The position numbers and the translations under genes were made by a program. The notes under the pieces were generated by a model. The model saw nothing but the letters and a program-made list of their open reading frames with translations, ran no database searches and was not told where the DNA came from. A DNA stretch of 64,000 nucleotides from Rhododendron vialii (Eukaryota > Streptophyta > Magnoliopsida > Ericales > Ericaceae), in assembly GCF_030253575.1 (NCBI RefSeq), contig NC_080569.1, forward strand, positions 9,429,501-9,493,500. The letters run 5' to 3'. Positions 8,561 to 20,843 of the stretch are shown here, piece by piece. How positions within the stretch are numbered: position 1 is the stretch's first letter; every line of letters starts with the position of its first letter.

Positions 8561-11281
8561 ATGAAGCTTTTCCGTCCCCACCGTCCCTTCACAAATCCCA
8601 ATTACCAAATCAAACCCATTTCTACCCCTACTTCCACCACCATCACCGCCCAATCTGACCACCTCGACAACGACGAAAAATTCGTGTCCCACCTCCTAAA
8701 CATCGTACGAGGCAAGCAGAGCTGGAGGATCGCGCTCGCCAGCCCCTTCGTATCCAGCAACCTGAGGCCGCGCCACGTGGAGCAAGTCCTGGCCCAAACC
8801 CTAGACGACTCCAGGTTAGCCCTACGCTTCTTCAACTTCCTAGGCCTCCACAACAACTTCACCCACTCCACGGCGTCGTTTTGCATCCTCATCCACGCCC
8901 TGGTCCGGTCCAACCTCGTCTGGCCCGCGTCCTCAGTCCTGCAAACCCTAATTCTCCGCGGTGGGCCTAATAACCCGGCCCTCATTTTCGAATCGCTGAT
9001 GCGTTCGTACGAGAGGCTCAGTTTCGTTTCGACTTACGGGTTCGATTTGTTGGTTCAGAATTACGTGCATTACAAGAGGGTGTTAGACTCTGTTGTGATT
9101 GTGAGGCTTATGTGTGAGTGTAGAATTCTGCCTGAAGTTAGGACCTTTAGTGCTGTTTTGAACGGTTTGATCCGGATAAAGCAGTTTGTTATGGTTTTGG
9201 GTTTGTTTGATGAGATTGTGGGTATGGGTTTGAGGCCAGATGTTTATTCGCGCACGGCTGTGGTTCAGAGTTTGTGTCAGTTGAAGGATTTCGATGGGGC
9301 TAAGGAAATGATTCGGTCGATGGAGTCGAATGGGTGTGAGTTGAGCGTTGTGACGTATAATGTGTTGATTCATGGCCTTTGCAAGAGCCGGAGAGCTTGG
9401 GAGGCTGTTGAAGTCAAGAATTCATTGAGTCAGAAAGGATTGAAAGCTGATGTCGTAACGTTTTGCTCGTTAGTTTTGGGCTTTTGCGCCATTAAAGAAT
9501 TTGAAGTTGCTAAACGACTAACGGATGAAATGGTTGAGTTGGGGTTCCTTCCTACTAAAGAGGCTCTTTCGTGCCTGGTTGATGGATTGAGGAGGAAGGG
9601 GTGTGTTGCAGATGCTTTGGACCTGGTTAATAAGGTGGGAAAAGTTGGATTAGTGCCTAGCCCATTTGTTTACAATGCATTGATCAATTCTCTGTGCAAA
9701 GATGGAAAGTTGGAAGAAGTGGAAGTGCTTTATAATAACATGGGAGAAAAAGGTTTATTCCCAAGTGATGTTACCTATTCTATTTTGATCAATTCTTTTT
9801 GCAAAAGGGGGCAGTTGGACGTTGGTCTTTGTTTCTTGGGTAAAATGACCCAGGTAGGGATAAAACCAACCGTATATCACTACAATTCTCTGATTAGTGG
9901 CCATTGTAAGTTGGGAAAGATGCATGCAGCAAAAGATCTCCTTACAGGGATGATTGACAAAGGATTGTCTCCAACTGTTGTAACGTATTCCGTGTTAATA
10001 AGTGGATATTGCAAGGAAGGTGAAGTGCACAAGGCGTTTAGGCTCTATCATGAGATGACAGGGAAAGGCATTTCTCCCAATATTTACACCTTTACTGCTC
10101 TTATTTATGGCCTTTGTCATGCAAATAAGATGGCAGAAGCAAGTAAATTATTCAACGAAATGCAGCAATGGAATGTCATCCCAAATGAAATTACATATAA
10201 TGTTATGATTGAAGGGCACTGTCGGGAAGGAAACACTGTAAGAGCTTTTGAACTGCTTGATGAGATGGTGAAGAAGGGACTCGTACCAGATACATATACC
10301 TATAGGCCCCTAATAAGTGGGCTTTGCTCCACTGGAAGGGTGTCTGAAGCTAAAGAATTCATGGATGATCTGCACACGGAGAATCGTAAGTTAAATGAGA
10401 TGTGTTTTAGTGCACTACTACATGGTTATTGCAAGGAAGGAAGATTGAAGGATGCAGTGAGTGCATGCAGTGAGATGGTGGAAAGAGGAGTTGATGTGGA
10501 TATCGTATGTTATGCAGTACTTATTAATGGATTTCTGAGACATCATGGTACAAAAAAGTTATTAGGTTTGTTAAAGGAAATGCACGATCAGGGTTTGAGG
10601 CCTGATAACGTAATATACACCAGTATGATTGATGCATACGGAAAAGCAGGAAACCTTTGTAAGGCATTTGGAGTTTGGGACATAATGGTTAGTGAAGGCT
10701 GTATTCCGAACGTTGCAACATATACTGCATTGATACATGGCTTATGTAAGGCAGGGTCTGTGGACAAAGCTGAGCTTCTTTGCAAGGAAATGCTGGTTAG
10801 CAGCTCCATTCCTAATCAAATCACTTATGGTTGTTTTCTTGACCAACTCACCACAGAAGGACACATGGAGAAAGCTGTACAGCTTCACAATGCGATGCTT
10901 ATAGGGTCTTTAGCAAACACTGTGACGTACAATATACTTATTCGGGGTTTCTGCAAATTGGGCAGAATTGAGGATGCTGTGAAGATCCTACTTGAAATGG
11001 GGGATAATGATATTCTCCCTGATTGTATAAGCTATTCGACAATTATTTATGAGTACTGTAGAAGGGGGAATTTATTGGAAGCCATGAAGCTGTGGGACTG
11101 CATGCTGAGCAAGGGTCTAAATCCTGACACAGTAGCATATAATTTTTTGATATATGGTTGCTGTGTCGCTGGAGAACTTGCCAAGGCTTTTGAATTACGT
11201 GATGAAATGATGAGAAGGGGCCTGAAGCCGAGTATGTCTACATATAATACTCTCATTGTGGGGACCTGCTTGAGAAGTTAA
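8561..11281 (+). CDS. P-class pentatricopeptide repeat protein (At5g59900-like)
   Basis: Intronless ORF of 906 aa. The N-terminus is rich in Arg, Pro, Ser and Thr with few acidic residues, suggesting an organelle (probably mitochondrial) targeting peptide. From about residue 150 to the end the protein is a continuous run of 35-aa PPR motifs, seen as repeated VTYNVLIHGLCK / A..L..EM...G..P units. No E, E+ or DYW domain follows, so this is a P-class protein that would bind organelle RNA. Length and overall architecture match Arabidopsis At5g59900 (about 907 aa) as I remember it. The ATG at 8561 is chosen because the frame opens there and the upstream MULE sequence is non-coding. The leader is unusually short and repeat-derived. 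Confidence 0.93.
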   Translation: MKLFRPHRPFTNPNYQIKPISTPTSTTITAQSDHLDNDEKFVSHLLNIVRGKQSWRIALASPFVSSNLRPRHVEQVLAQTLDDSRLALRFFNFLGLHNNFTHSTASFCILIHALVRSNLVWPASSVLQTLILRGGPNNPALIFESLMRSYERLSFVSTYGFDLLVQNYVHYKRVLDSVVIVRLMCECRILPEVRTFSAVLNGLIRIKQFVMVLGLFDEIVGMGLRPDVYSRTAVVQSLCQLKDFDGAKEMIRSMESNGCELSVVTYNVLIHGLCKSRRAWEAVEVKNSLSQKGLKADVVTFCSLVLGFCAIKEFEVAKRLTDEMVELGFLPTKEALSCLVDGLRRKGCVADALDLVNKVGKVGLVPSPFVYNALINSLCKDGKLEEVEVLYNNMGEKGLFPSDVTYSILINSFCKRGQLDVGLCFLGKMTQVGIKPTVYHYNSLISGHCKLGKMHAAKDLLTGMIDKGLSPTVVTYSVLISGYCKEGEVHKAFRLYHEMTGKGISPNIYTFTALIYGLCHANKMAEASKLFNEMQQWNVIPNEITYNVMIEGHCREGNTVRAFELLDEMVKKGLVPDTYTYRPLISGLCSTGRVSEAKEFMDDLHTENRKLNEMCFSALLHGYCKEGRLKDAVSACSEMVERGVDVDIVCYAVLINGFLRHHGTKKLLGLLKEMHDQGLRPDNVIYTSMIDAYGKAGNLCKAFGVWDIMVSEGCIPNVATYTALIHGLCKAGSVDKAELLCKEMLVSSSIPNQITYGCFLDQLTTEGHMEKAVQLHNAMLIGSLANTVTYNILIRGFCKLGRIEDAVKILLEMGDNDILPDCISYSTIIYEYCRRGNLLEAMKLWDCMLSKGLNPDTVAYNFLIYGCCVAGELAKAFELRDEMMRRGLKPSMSTYNTLIVGTCLRS

Positions 11282-12080
11282 ATCTCATTTACTGATGGGT
11301 AGTAATGCTTCTGATTTCTCAGATAATTTGTAGAACAAATGTTGTAGAGGAAACCTAGTTTTGGTATTATCGGTTATCACGAAAAGTATGATCGCATGAG
11401 TAATGTCAGGAACATTCTCTGATAAGTTACCAGAATATTGACAGTTCAAGGTCAGGTTACGGTTGTACCCTGGGAGCACAAGTTGATACTGGGAAGTCTC
11501 CATTCTTTTAGAGCATAGTCGGACATTCTTTCTGTACATAATTTAAGTCTTTGAGAACAGTATGTTGCACATCACTGAAGGTTGGTTGACTTTGTTGTGA
11601 GAGGAACATTTGAAAATTTGTCGAGAAATAGGAGATAACTCCTGACGCTCAGTGCCAACTACTGAGAAGGTGTAGTGGCTGCAAGCATTTTTTTTTGTTT
11701 TGTTTTGACATTGTTGTAACATGTGAATAACAGTCATTTGTGTGACGGAAGTTGATTCATTAGGTTGGGTAGCATACTTTGTTCTCAATCATGTTGTAAA
11801 TGCTGTCTAGCATGTACGCATCTCATTGAAAAGATTTACAAGGCTTTGGAGGTTTAATGAAATTCGGTTCCTCTCTTTATCCTGGATTGTTTTTGTTCTA
11901 TTACACTTGTCTCCTTCACCCTTAGAGGATACACCCTCAACGATTTTATCGGGCAGTAACTTGTCTTGCTGTTTTAGCCCTTCCCTCAGGATTTCATTGA
12001 AATCTGTTGATACTATGGTTTCTCGCGTTTTATTTTCTTCTTTTGTTGGACAATTCACATGTGCTCTTGGATTTCTCTCA
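11282..12080. other. PPR 3' flank
   Basis: Probably holds the 3' UTR and terminator of the PPR gene. Short open frames here have no recognisable family. No further gene is supported. Confidence 0.5.
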
Positions 12081-12088
12081 CTTTTTAA

Positions 12089-12612
12089 TAGGGCTGCAAA
12101 CGAACCGAGCGGCTCGTTAGTGGCTCGTTCAAGCTCGGCTCAGAAGTTAAACGAACGAGCTCGAGCCGATTTTTTCAGCTCATTTTGTAAACGAGCCGAG
12201 CTCGAGCTAAGATAAGCTCGGCTCGAGTCGGCTCGCGAGCCGGGGTATATATACTTAAGTTTAGGATTTTTATTGTTATTTCATAATTTGTTCTTTCTGT
12301 TTTCACTTTTTAGTCAACTAAGGGAGGCTAGAGCACATGCACGCTAGTACACCCCTGCTCCATAGGAAAATGAAAGATATATACCTTCACAATCAAAATA
12401 TTTTTGGTTTTATTAGGCCTATGCGAAGATATATTTACATTTTTCGTTGGTTCATTGAGGCTCGTGAACAAGCTCGAGTCAAGCCAAGGCTTGCTCGGCT
12501 CGAGCTCGACTCGTTAAGTTTTCACTGAGTTCGAGCTCGTGTTCATTAAAAACTTAATAAACAAGCTTGAACACCGTAAAACTCGGCTCGGCTCGGCTCG
12601 TTTGCAGCCCTA
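12089..12612. mobile_element. hAT-type MITE, copy 1, with 8-bp TSD
   Basis: The element starts TAGGGCTGCAAACGA and ends with the inverted copy TTTGCAGCCCTA. The 8-bp direct repeat CTTTTTAA flanks it (12081-12088 and 12613-12620), which is diagnostic for hAT insertion. Sub-terminal zones are dense in CTCGAGC/GCTCGGCTCG palindromes; the centre is AT-rich. No ORF. A second copy lies at 58154-58701. Confidence 0.93.
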
Positions 12613-12620
12613 CTTTTTAA

Positions 12621-14690
12621 TGCCTTTTATTGAAATGCTTTTGCAGTATTTACAGATGCACACACTATCATATAGGGACGGTTTGATCGGCTCCAAACGT
12701 ATGAGCTATATCAATATATGTTCTCTGCACTTAGGAACAATGTATAGAAATATACATCAAACTTCTTAAATTGCTGATTTGTAGAATCCTCTATCAGGAT
12801 GCTGCTTGTTAATTGTGAAGGACAAGACAAGGCTGGCGAGCTGTCCTAAATCCTGGATAGTTGTGGTCTTAACTTGGAACTTCAATTAAATTAACAGTCT
12901 GGTGCAAAGTGGCAATGCAGTTGAGAACCCAATTCTCTTTTTGAAATGTTTAGATTCTAGATTTGTGTTGATATCAAGATTCAAGCGCTTTGGTGAATAG
13001 TTCTAGCTTCGAATCAAGGAATGTCTTTACATCCTTTTTTGACAGTTGCAGGAGCCTTCTATATAGCTATTACAGGTGTTATTACCATACCAACAATTGC
13101 GGCAGAAACACTCACGGCTTTGCAGTGGAGCACATGCTGTAAGGAATATAGAATTACTCATGCTTGTATATTGTAATTTCAACCTTTTATGCTAATTTAA
13201 ATGCTTCATCACAGGAATACCAACATCTTCTTGGCCTTTGAAGCGACTCCATGTTGGATAACCGATATGAACTTGTGTTGCTACGAGTCAATGCCTGGAA
13301 ATGTTTTCAACGAACTTGACCAACAAAAAGATGAAGGGGTATAAGAATATGGTCAATGGAGTTGAACTGTTGAAGTATGGTGCCGCAAGGTTAAATTTTG
13401 CAGAGTAGCATGCGCCTCCTGTAGCTTGTACCATAGGTATACCATGTAATTGGTGTTTCTGTTGCTTTTCTTGTTTGCCCCTACATTGTCTTTTGTTGAC
13501 CCGTTGGTTTTACTTACAACGGAAGGCCCTGAGGTTCCTTTGCTCTCAACAAGAAGGTTGAGGGAAGAAGGGGAATGCTAAGAAATAGTCGGATATAATG
13601 AAGTAGAAGAAGGAAAATTCTGCAGGCATCAATTGGCATGGAAGGCTCCTGAAAACTACTTGCCTGCTCTACCCTCATGCAACTCGTAATATTCTTTGTT
13701 GGTGTAGGTAATTTCTTCCATTATAATGTTGCTTATGGAGTTATAGACTTATGGTTAACAATTTGCATCTTTATGGAAATGGGAAATTGCATCTCAATTG
13801 TAATGATTGCTAAAACTTAGGCGTTCAAATGGAGCACAGAGGAAAGATTTGGAATTGGACGTTTTTAATTGAAGTTTTTTGAGGTTTGTAGTACCATCGC
13901 TTTTGTAATCCCCTTGTGATGGTTCCATCTTCCGTGCTTGCTGCTTTTTTTTTTTTTTGCAATCCTGTAGCGATGTTACCATCTTCCTTTTGTTTGTCTA
14001 AATTATTCTCCTTATCCACTTTTTCATCATTTTCGTCTTCTTTCGCTTCTTACTCTTCATCTTCCCCTGTCAGTCAACAGTTTGGTTACATTTCAATCAA
14101 TTGAGAAGGTCGTGCAGCCCTAGACTTTTTGCTCACTACATTATTGATAACTTTCACAGGAAACTATGCTGGATGGAGAAGGCGAAAAGGATTCTAAACT
14201 GGTCCACTAGACACAAGATTACGACACAATCGACAAGTATTTTAGTTATTATCTAAGATCTCTGTGACTTTACTATTTATAGTTAATATCTGAGATGTTT
14301 GTGACTTTACTACTTACAAAATCTTTGAGATTTCATCAGAATCAAGTTATTCCTGTCTGTAATTTGCCTGTTTGGGTCTATTTGGAAATAGAATGTATAA
14401 TTAAAATACTCTACAGCTCCAAAGGCTCGGTTGATGCATTTGTAATGCTTGCTGCTGCTGTCTTCATTCTTCATTTCAGTGCTGCTACCCTGCAATTGTT
14501 TCCTTTTAGTTCTCTTAGCCCCATCCGATGCTTGCGTACTTCATTTCCTAAACCTTCTTAGATTTGTTTAGTCTACCGTGACGCATATATTGCTTGAAGT
14601 GGAGATTTGTGAAAAATGGAATTGATATTCACTAGCTTAAACTAATCAACCATAACAGTCAAAACCAGAAAGGACAAATCAGCTCTAACA
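12621..14690. other. Intergenic, about 2 kb without a recognised gene
   Basis: Moderately AT-rich single-copy-looking sequence with only short frames. It could contain long or alternative 3' UTR exons of the PPR gene or a non-coding transcript, but no sequence signal lets me choose. Confidence 0.4.
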
Positions 14691-14697
14691 AGCTTGC

Positions 14698-14829
14698 TGC
14701 GTTAGCCAAGTCAGGGAATTTACCATGTAATTGGGCGTCTAGTCCCCCGTTATCTCTTCTTTCTGTTTTAGAGTTCGACTCTCCTTTGTAAGCCTGCGGG
14801 CCTCATTAAATGATATATAAAAAAAGAAG
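14698..14829 (+). mobile_element. Short tRNA-derived SINE-like copy
   Basis: An A-box-like TTAGCCAAGTCAGG near the start and a B-box-like GAGTTCGACTC about 70 bases later, then an A-rich end, are flanked by the 8-bp repeat AAGCTTGC (14690-14697 and 14830-14837). The layout resembles a tRNA-derived SINE of a different family from the one at 45198. Confidence 0.5.
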
Positions 14830-15287
14830 AAGCTTGCATCCTCACCTGATGGTGAACTAATTCATACATACTTTTTTTCTTTTTTTATATCGGGAAATTC
14901 AAACATAGCGGAGGACGGAGGAGCAATTTTCTTACTTTGGCTCTGTAATATACAGCCATTTTCAAACATTACCCACATCAAAATAAACAGAAAGGTGATA
15001 GCAGATATCTTATTTAAGTTCCACACAAGATGAAGTCATCAAATAAGCTCCAAATCACTGAACTTGTTCTAGATAAGGACAATATTATACTAATGTCAAG
15101 CTCTGAACAACAAACCAATATCATATCTAAAACAGGTTCCACTGTCTCATAAGGGCCATAACTATTAACATTGCTCTTCAATAAAGCAATGAGCGCGATG
15201 CACTCCATTGCACGAGCAGCCCGACTCCATAGCCCATTGCACAAGCAGCCCAACTCCATAGCACGAGCAGCACAACCAGAGAATCAA

Positions 15288-15378
15288 TTATTTTTCAGCA
15301 CGGCATTTGATGACATCAAGGCCAATCTCAGTTGGATCTGTTGCTTGCAGTTCTATCTGGATGCCATCAAGCTCCCTT

Positions 15379-15423
<45 letters not shown>

Positions 15424-15559
15424 CGTGATGTATCAGGGGACCTTTGGTGAAACAAAAAGGTAAAAATAACATGAACTGCAATGATCAGAGAAACAGGTCT
15501 CCAACAAAACTAAGATTTTGATGAATTAACTATATATTACCACGCAATGAAAAAAATCC

Positions 15560-15599
<40 letters not shown>

Positions 15600-16646
15600 G
15601 TAGACAGCGTATCGACACTCATCAGCAGGAAGGCTCGCAGTGAAGTCTTCATAGCTATCAGTTGGCTCGCCAACCTTTTCCACCACAACCTGCTTCTGCT
15701 TCTCCTCAATCTTGAATACAATGAAGCGGTAAGTCCTTTTTGCCTTCAGCTCCAAAAACTTCAGCTTGCAATCATCATGCACAGCCATCCCTGATGCTGC
15801 ATTAGCCTGCGTAGAGGATGGGGAGAAACACTTATTCTATGACGAAAAAGGGAGAGCAGAACAGGACACCATAATTACCTCAAAAGATGGCAACAACATT
15901 GGATTATCAAAGGCAGCCTTTTGCCCAAAAGGTGATAGTACATGAAAATGAAGCGAAGTTCAATGTCTACAAAACGTACTCTACCTAAATCTTATTATTA
16001 TAAAATTTGGGCAGAGCAAAACCCTTAATCATTCAGGGATTTCAACTTTTCATCATATGATATCGTCTTAATCCAGTTGCACTTAATCTATTCCCAAGTT
16101 GACTTAAACTTTATACACTTGAATGCGTGGTTCTATTTGTTATTATTATCTACACTTAAAAATTACGAGAAAAGCTCGGTCAACCTAAGAAACATTCTCG
16201 GGATATAACCTGTAGTGACTCCTTTCGAATACGAAATAACAATGCACAACGTAACCATATAGACAGGAATTCACTTACAAACCAAAGCACAGCAACAAAT
16301 CTCCAAATAAATGAACCATTTCCCTTTTTGCTTCCTCACAAGATTTTGACTTACACGTGCAACAAGCAAACTATAATCTATACAGCCAGGATGCCACAAC
16401 ACAACACAACCAAAACCAAACCATACTCTATTCTGAAGAGAATGAACAACAAAACGACAGAAAGAACATTTGACAATCAGTTGAATCTAAATCAACAAGA
16501 TGTTCAGATATCAAGAGTCACAATTTGTCGAAATCAGACGTAAAAGGGGAAAAATTAAAATCTACGCAAGTCTTTGTTTCTCTGTACAGTCGAACGAACC
16601 CTAGCCAAGTAAAGTGGACTTGAAAACAGTTGAAAGGACTCACCAT
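15288..16646 (-). CDS. ADF: Actin-depolymerizing factor (ADF/cofilin)
   Basis: Three exons on the minus strand: 16646-16644 (only the ATG, followed by GTGAGT), 15806-15541 and 15441-15288; together 423 bp, 140 aa. The product starts [18 protein letters not shown], carries the ADF-homology fold signature ([19 protein letters not shown], then [11 protein letters not shown]) and continues [20 protein letters not shown], the actin-binding long helix. It binds and severs actin filaments in the cytoplasm. Ser6 corresponds to the known inhibitory phosphorylation site of plant ADFs. The exon containing only the start codon is a known trait of plant ADF genes and supports the model. The C-terminus (CRAEK) is slightly unusual. 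A GA-rich leader lies at about 16730-16755. Confidence 0.95.
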
Positions 16647-16959
16647 GGCGGAGCGGTAAAATCGGAGAGGATCGACGGCGGGAGAACGCTTGGAGAGAGA
16701 GAAGTTTGGGCCGCCGTCGGGGCGTGCGTCTAGAGAGAGAGAGAGAGAGAGGAAGACGAGATTATCGGTGGCGTGGGTTTACAGATAACGGAATGAGGAG
16801 GAGTCCTTGCAAATTCACCTCTTGGGGCATTCGGTGGCTCAAATACCATGGTGGTGGAGTGGTTTATACTACTCCTACATCACAGTGACAGAGAAAGCAG
16901 GCCACACCAATGGAAACGAGACACGTGGTGTCAGTTAAATGTCGATTATACCCCTGGAG

Positions 16960-17190
16960 GGAAAAAATTTCAGTGCCGAGTGGGTACCACGTGGTGCCGC
17001 TCGCACATCTGAGCCATCCATTGCGTGTTTGAACGACTTAGATTTGGAGAGAAAAAAAGAAGAGAGAAAGTGTTGGGGTGAGAGGAGAGAGAATATTTTA
17101 ATCCGAGCCGTCCAAAAATGCATTGAACGGCTCGAATTCGTCGAGCGAATATCACGTAGAATATATCCGTTCGGCACCGAAAAATCACTC
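16960..17190. mobile_element. CACGTGG-tipped MITE, copy 2, with near-perfect 9-bp TSD
   Basis: Inverted tips carry CAGTGCCGAGTGGGTACCACG on the left and CGGCACCGAAAAATCACT on the right. Flanks are CCCCTGGAG (16951-16959) and CCCCCGGAG (17191-17199), a 9-bp duplication with one mismatch, which fits Mutator-type insertion. Same family as 6510-6797. It lies about 300 bp upstream of the ADF start codon and could affect its promoter. Confidence 0.75.
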
Positions 17191-17199
17191 CCCCCGGAG

Positions 17200-18450
17200 A
17201 ACTGTGGAGACCAGTGGATCGTGTTGAATCAATTCGAGGTTCCAACCTCATCGTGGAAAAAACCAAAGAAATTCCACTTTTGAGGAAAAAGATTTTGGTG
17301 ATGGAATTTTTTCCAAATTACTTGTAGGGTTCTTTTTCATAAAGAGAAGTTTAACTAGTTTGGATTTGAAGGAGATTTTTCAAAGTAATGAGAGATAGTA
17401 GATAAAAAAAAATTTATTAGGGACCGTATACAGAAATTTTGAAGACCCAAAAGATTAGATTTTTTTTGGCATTATATATTCTATAATATTTTATTTATTG
17501 ATTTCTAGTTCGTGGGATCAGTTTTGTTGACGTAAATGATTTTTGAATAGTAATAGTAAGATACGAGAAAAAAACGAACACCACCTAATGTGCACTAGAT
17601 TTGGATTTAACAAATCCTACTTCACTATAATAATGTACTACAAAATTGACTAGTATGGAAGCTATATACTCCATTTGCTACTAGTAAAAGATTAACTTAT
17701 TAAACTTGTTACTTTTTAATTTAAGAAAAAATAAGAACTTAGTTTTTAAAGGATTAGTTTATTCCAACATTATGAAGCCTTTGAGCTAGAAATAAAATTG
17801 CCATTATCCACTCTTGTAACTTGTAAGGTTGTTCACCTTGTCTTTCTCTGACCTAACTGAGCAAATACAATCAAAGAAAATTATTGACCAAAAGAGATAG
17901 TGCAACAAATTATACCCGAGCCTAATTGAATTTTTTTTCAAAAAAAAAAACTCAATTGCAAATTTTTCAAAAAATAAAATAAAATCTTGATTACAATTGA
18001 TCAAATGTGATAATACTAGAACTCATTTGGCTGAGAGATTTTCTTATCCACGAGCATCACTGATCCATGGCTCACCTGTAAGATCACAAAATCTGATATC
18101 GAAGAGCAGTTCCATGGGTTTTTGTTTATCACTAGATTCTAGAGCTGTTATTGTGATGGCGAAAACTTCTTCCATCGCCTACTACAGCCAAAACCTCATA
18201 CAAAAGGACATCTTCAGCTACGCCGCCAGCCAAATCCAGCTCCGCCCTTGACGTAAAACGGGAGAGACGGAGAGGGAAAACAATTGAAAGAAGAGCAGGC
18301 TGTGGCTAGCAGACCGACCGATGGAGAAGGGGGAGATAGGCCACTTCGACGGAGAAGAAGGTTTTCGACTTGTGACGCTCTATCTGTCCTAGAAACAATA
18401 CAAGGAGCCCTAGAAACAGATATAATAAACGGACTGTGACAATATATAGT
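17200..18450. other. Intergenic, AT-rich
   Basis: Mostly AT-rich sequence. An 84-aa frame at 17997-18251 has no family I recognise and no splice or start context that supports it. No gene called. Confidence 0.45.
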
Positions 18451-18464
18451 GCTATTTTTGTAAT

Positions 18465-18652
18465 TTAGAGGTTCGGTTCAGGTGCGGTACAGTTTGCGTA
18501 ACAGCTAAAACCATAACCGAACCAAACCCGTTCAGTTATCCCTTTGCCTCTACCATATCCTGACCAACGGTAAAAAACCGATCACAGTTCGGGAAAAAAG
18601 GAGCAGTTCAGTTCGGGTCCCCACTGGTTCGGTACAAATTGTCATCCCTAGG
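18465..18652. mobile_element. Fragment of a hAT-like element (GGTTCGGT family)
   Basis: A run of GGTTCGG / CCGAACC motifs ends GTACAAATTGTCATCCCTA, whose complement TAGGGATGACAATTTGTAC is a typical hAT tip. The opposite tip is not recognisable, so this is a truncated copy or one with a decayed left end. Confidence 0.5.
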
Positions 18653-19075
18653 GAAACCCCATGCTGACTGTTCATGAGTTGAAAGTAACCCATGAAATGT
18701 CAAGGAAACAATAGAAACAAAGGGTTAAAAAACTCCTGTCAAACCCTGTAACAGTTCCACGATATAAAAAGCTCCGACTATAATTTTGCCCAAAATTAAG
18801 ACGCATAGTCGCATACCCGTCAAAAATACCAACCTTTGTACAAGGAAAATACGCAAAACAGAAGTTATTTACAAGCAATGCCCATAAGGTTCGACTCCGT
18901 ACAACAAAACAGCAGATTATCACAACATCATACCTCGTTTTTGTTGATTGTGGATATTGTGCCAACCATTAGCAAGAAGCAATACTACAGAATAAAGGTG
19001 GACTAGAAATCGTTTCAGGAAACAGCAAAACAAAACCCAGTCGGCATGATATAACTAGTACTAGCTGGCAACTTT

Positions 19076-20843
19076 TCATGAGCTTTTACGCCGGTGTTTC
19101 TTGTCAACGATATTGCTTCGTGGAGATTTTCCCTTGTGCTTGTGCCGGTTACTCTTCTTGGACATCTTCGGGCCATTGTAGCGTTTCACTGTGTGTGATT
19201 GGGATGTAGGGGTTGGGTCGTAAACATCAGGAGCCCAGCGGACACTCAGGTTCTCAACATGCAGTCCTCGTTTCTCACGACTACCTCTCATAGAAGAGAC
19301 AACCTTCAAAGAAATTTGAGAAGGAAAAAAGATGAGGAGAAAAAGAAAATCACTTGTCAACAAATGAGACCAGCAGAAAACAGAAGCAACATGAAGGCCA
19401 TCAGAAAACGGGAGTCACTTTAGAGTTAAGCAACATTTAGAAATCACACATAGGCTTGTATCCAGAGGAAGCGAAGGGGAGTTTATTATGTGTCCTGTGT
19501 TTATCATTGCATTGATACTCAAACACAAACTGTGGTTAACAAATCAAACCATCAAGAAAAGATAACAGCACATGGGTATCATACTTATTCAAGGGAAATG
19601 CTTTACAAAATGAGAAGCATAGTTCTTGTTCAACAGGATATCCCGTATAGCTTTCTATGAACATACATAATATAGATATAGACTCCAACAAACTTTTGAC
19701 ATGTCATCCATTCGAGGACTAATCCAAAAGAACGAATCAATAGAAAAACAAGTTATTATCAGAACTGCCGTGATGCCATACCATGATCGAAATAGAGGCA
19801 GAGAAAATAAAACAAGGCTGGGGCCTGGGGCACACAGGCAATAAAATAGAAAGGCAGAAAGAGAACAACACCATTTCCACACCACCCTTAGTCTTACTTG
19901 CATAGTCGTGCTAGAAACCACAGATAGGCAATATTTTATTAGTATATAAATCGCCCAAGTCATGCAATCATAACAACATAAATAACTCTGTCAGCGTCCA
20001 TGTTTAACCGATTAGGAGAGCCCAGCTGCTTTTCTGGTTGTTATATGAAAATTTGAGATTAGGTGGGAAGAAGTTAGCAGAAAAAATAGATCGGCAGTCC
20101 CTTGAGATCATATGCAAAATGGTTATAAACTTATAATATTCACGGACGTAAAACTGGGAAGCCAGATCCAAACAATACGGCAGTGTGCCCATGGGTTTAA
20201 TTTAGAGAACACGCTGCAACTTCTAAAGATGCTCATGTTTCCATCATCTTTGTCTAATCTCAAGTCCAAACAGAGACTGAAATTAATAAAAGTTTTGTAG
20301 AATAATCTATTTTTATATAATGCAGACGCTTTAGAGGCATGAAGAAATCTAAACAATGATAAGCAGTAAAACTCCCACCACAAAATTAAAGAAAGTACTT
20401 GTCCATCAAAAAACAGTGATGATGAGTCAGAAGCTTACGGGAAGAGAGATAATGCTGGTACAGTTTGGGTTGCCAGGTTCCGAAGAACTTAGTCCATCCG
20501 ATGCATTATTAGAAATCTTGTCTTCCCCACTCACGGGTAAATGAGATAAATGTTCATTTCTGGAGCACGGCATCCCCACATGCTTTCCCAAATTATTTTG
20601 AGGTGTTCCTGTCACAGATTCATCCCGATCATTAATCAAATCCTCAAACTCTTCCTCCTTCCCCAAGGGTGTAGCTGAAGTTGATAGCAAAACTAGAGCG
20701 TCTTCAAGAGCAATTCCAAGCTCCGCCACCAAACTACCCACGTTGCCGCTACCTTTCTTACAGTTTCTCCACAAGGGTCCCCAGTCATTAGGGCTAGTCA
20801 AATCTTGCTTCATCGGGCCAAAATACTGAACTGAGACATCCAT
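19076..20843 (-). CDS. Unrecognised plant protein with a WAPDVYDP motif and Lys-rich tail
   Basis: Two coding exons, 20843-20439 (405 bp, ending CCC|GTAAGC) and 19303-19076 (228 bp, opened by AG|GTTGTC); 210 aa. Upstream of the ATG is a CTGCAG|G acceptor at 20868, so a 5' UTR intron is likely. Residues 1-135 are acidic and Ser-rich and begin MDVSVQYFGPMKQDLTSP. Exon 2 contains SREKRGLHVENLSVRWAPDV, then YDPTPTS, followed by a highly basic KMSKKSNRHKHKGKSPR-type tail that looks nuclear or nucleolar. I recall similar WAPDVYDP-plus-Lys tails in uncharacterised plant proteins but no function. Splice sites, reading-frame match and motif make it a real gene; the role is unknown. Confidence 0.8.

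Noticed and set aside
17997-18251. 84-aa frame ending MAKTSSIAYYSQNLIQKDIF-like
   Set aside because: No family, no splice evidence, and AT-rich flanks.
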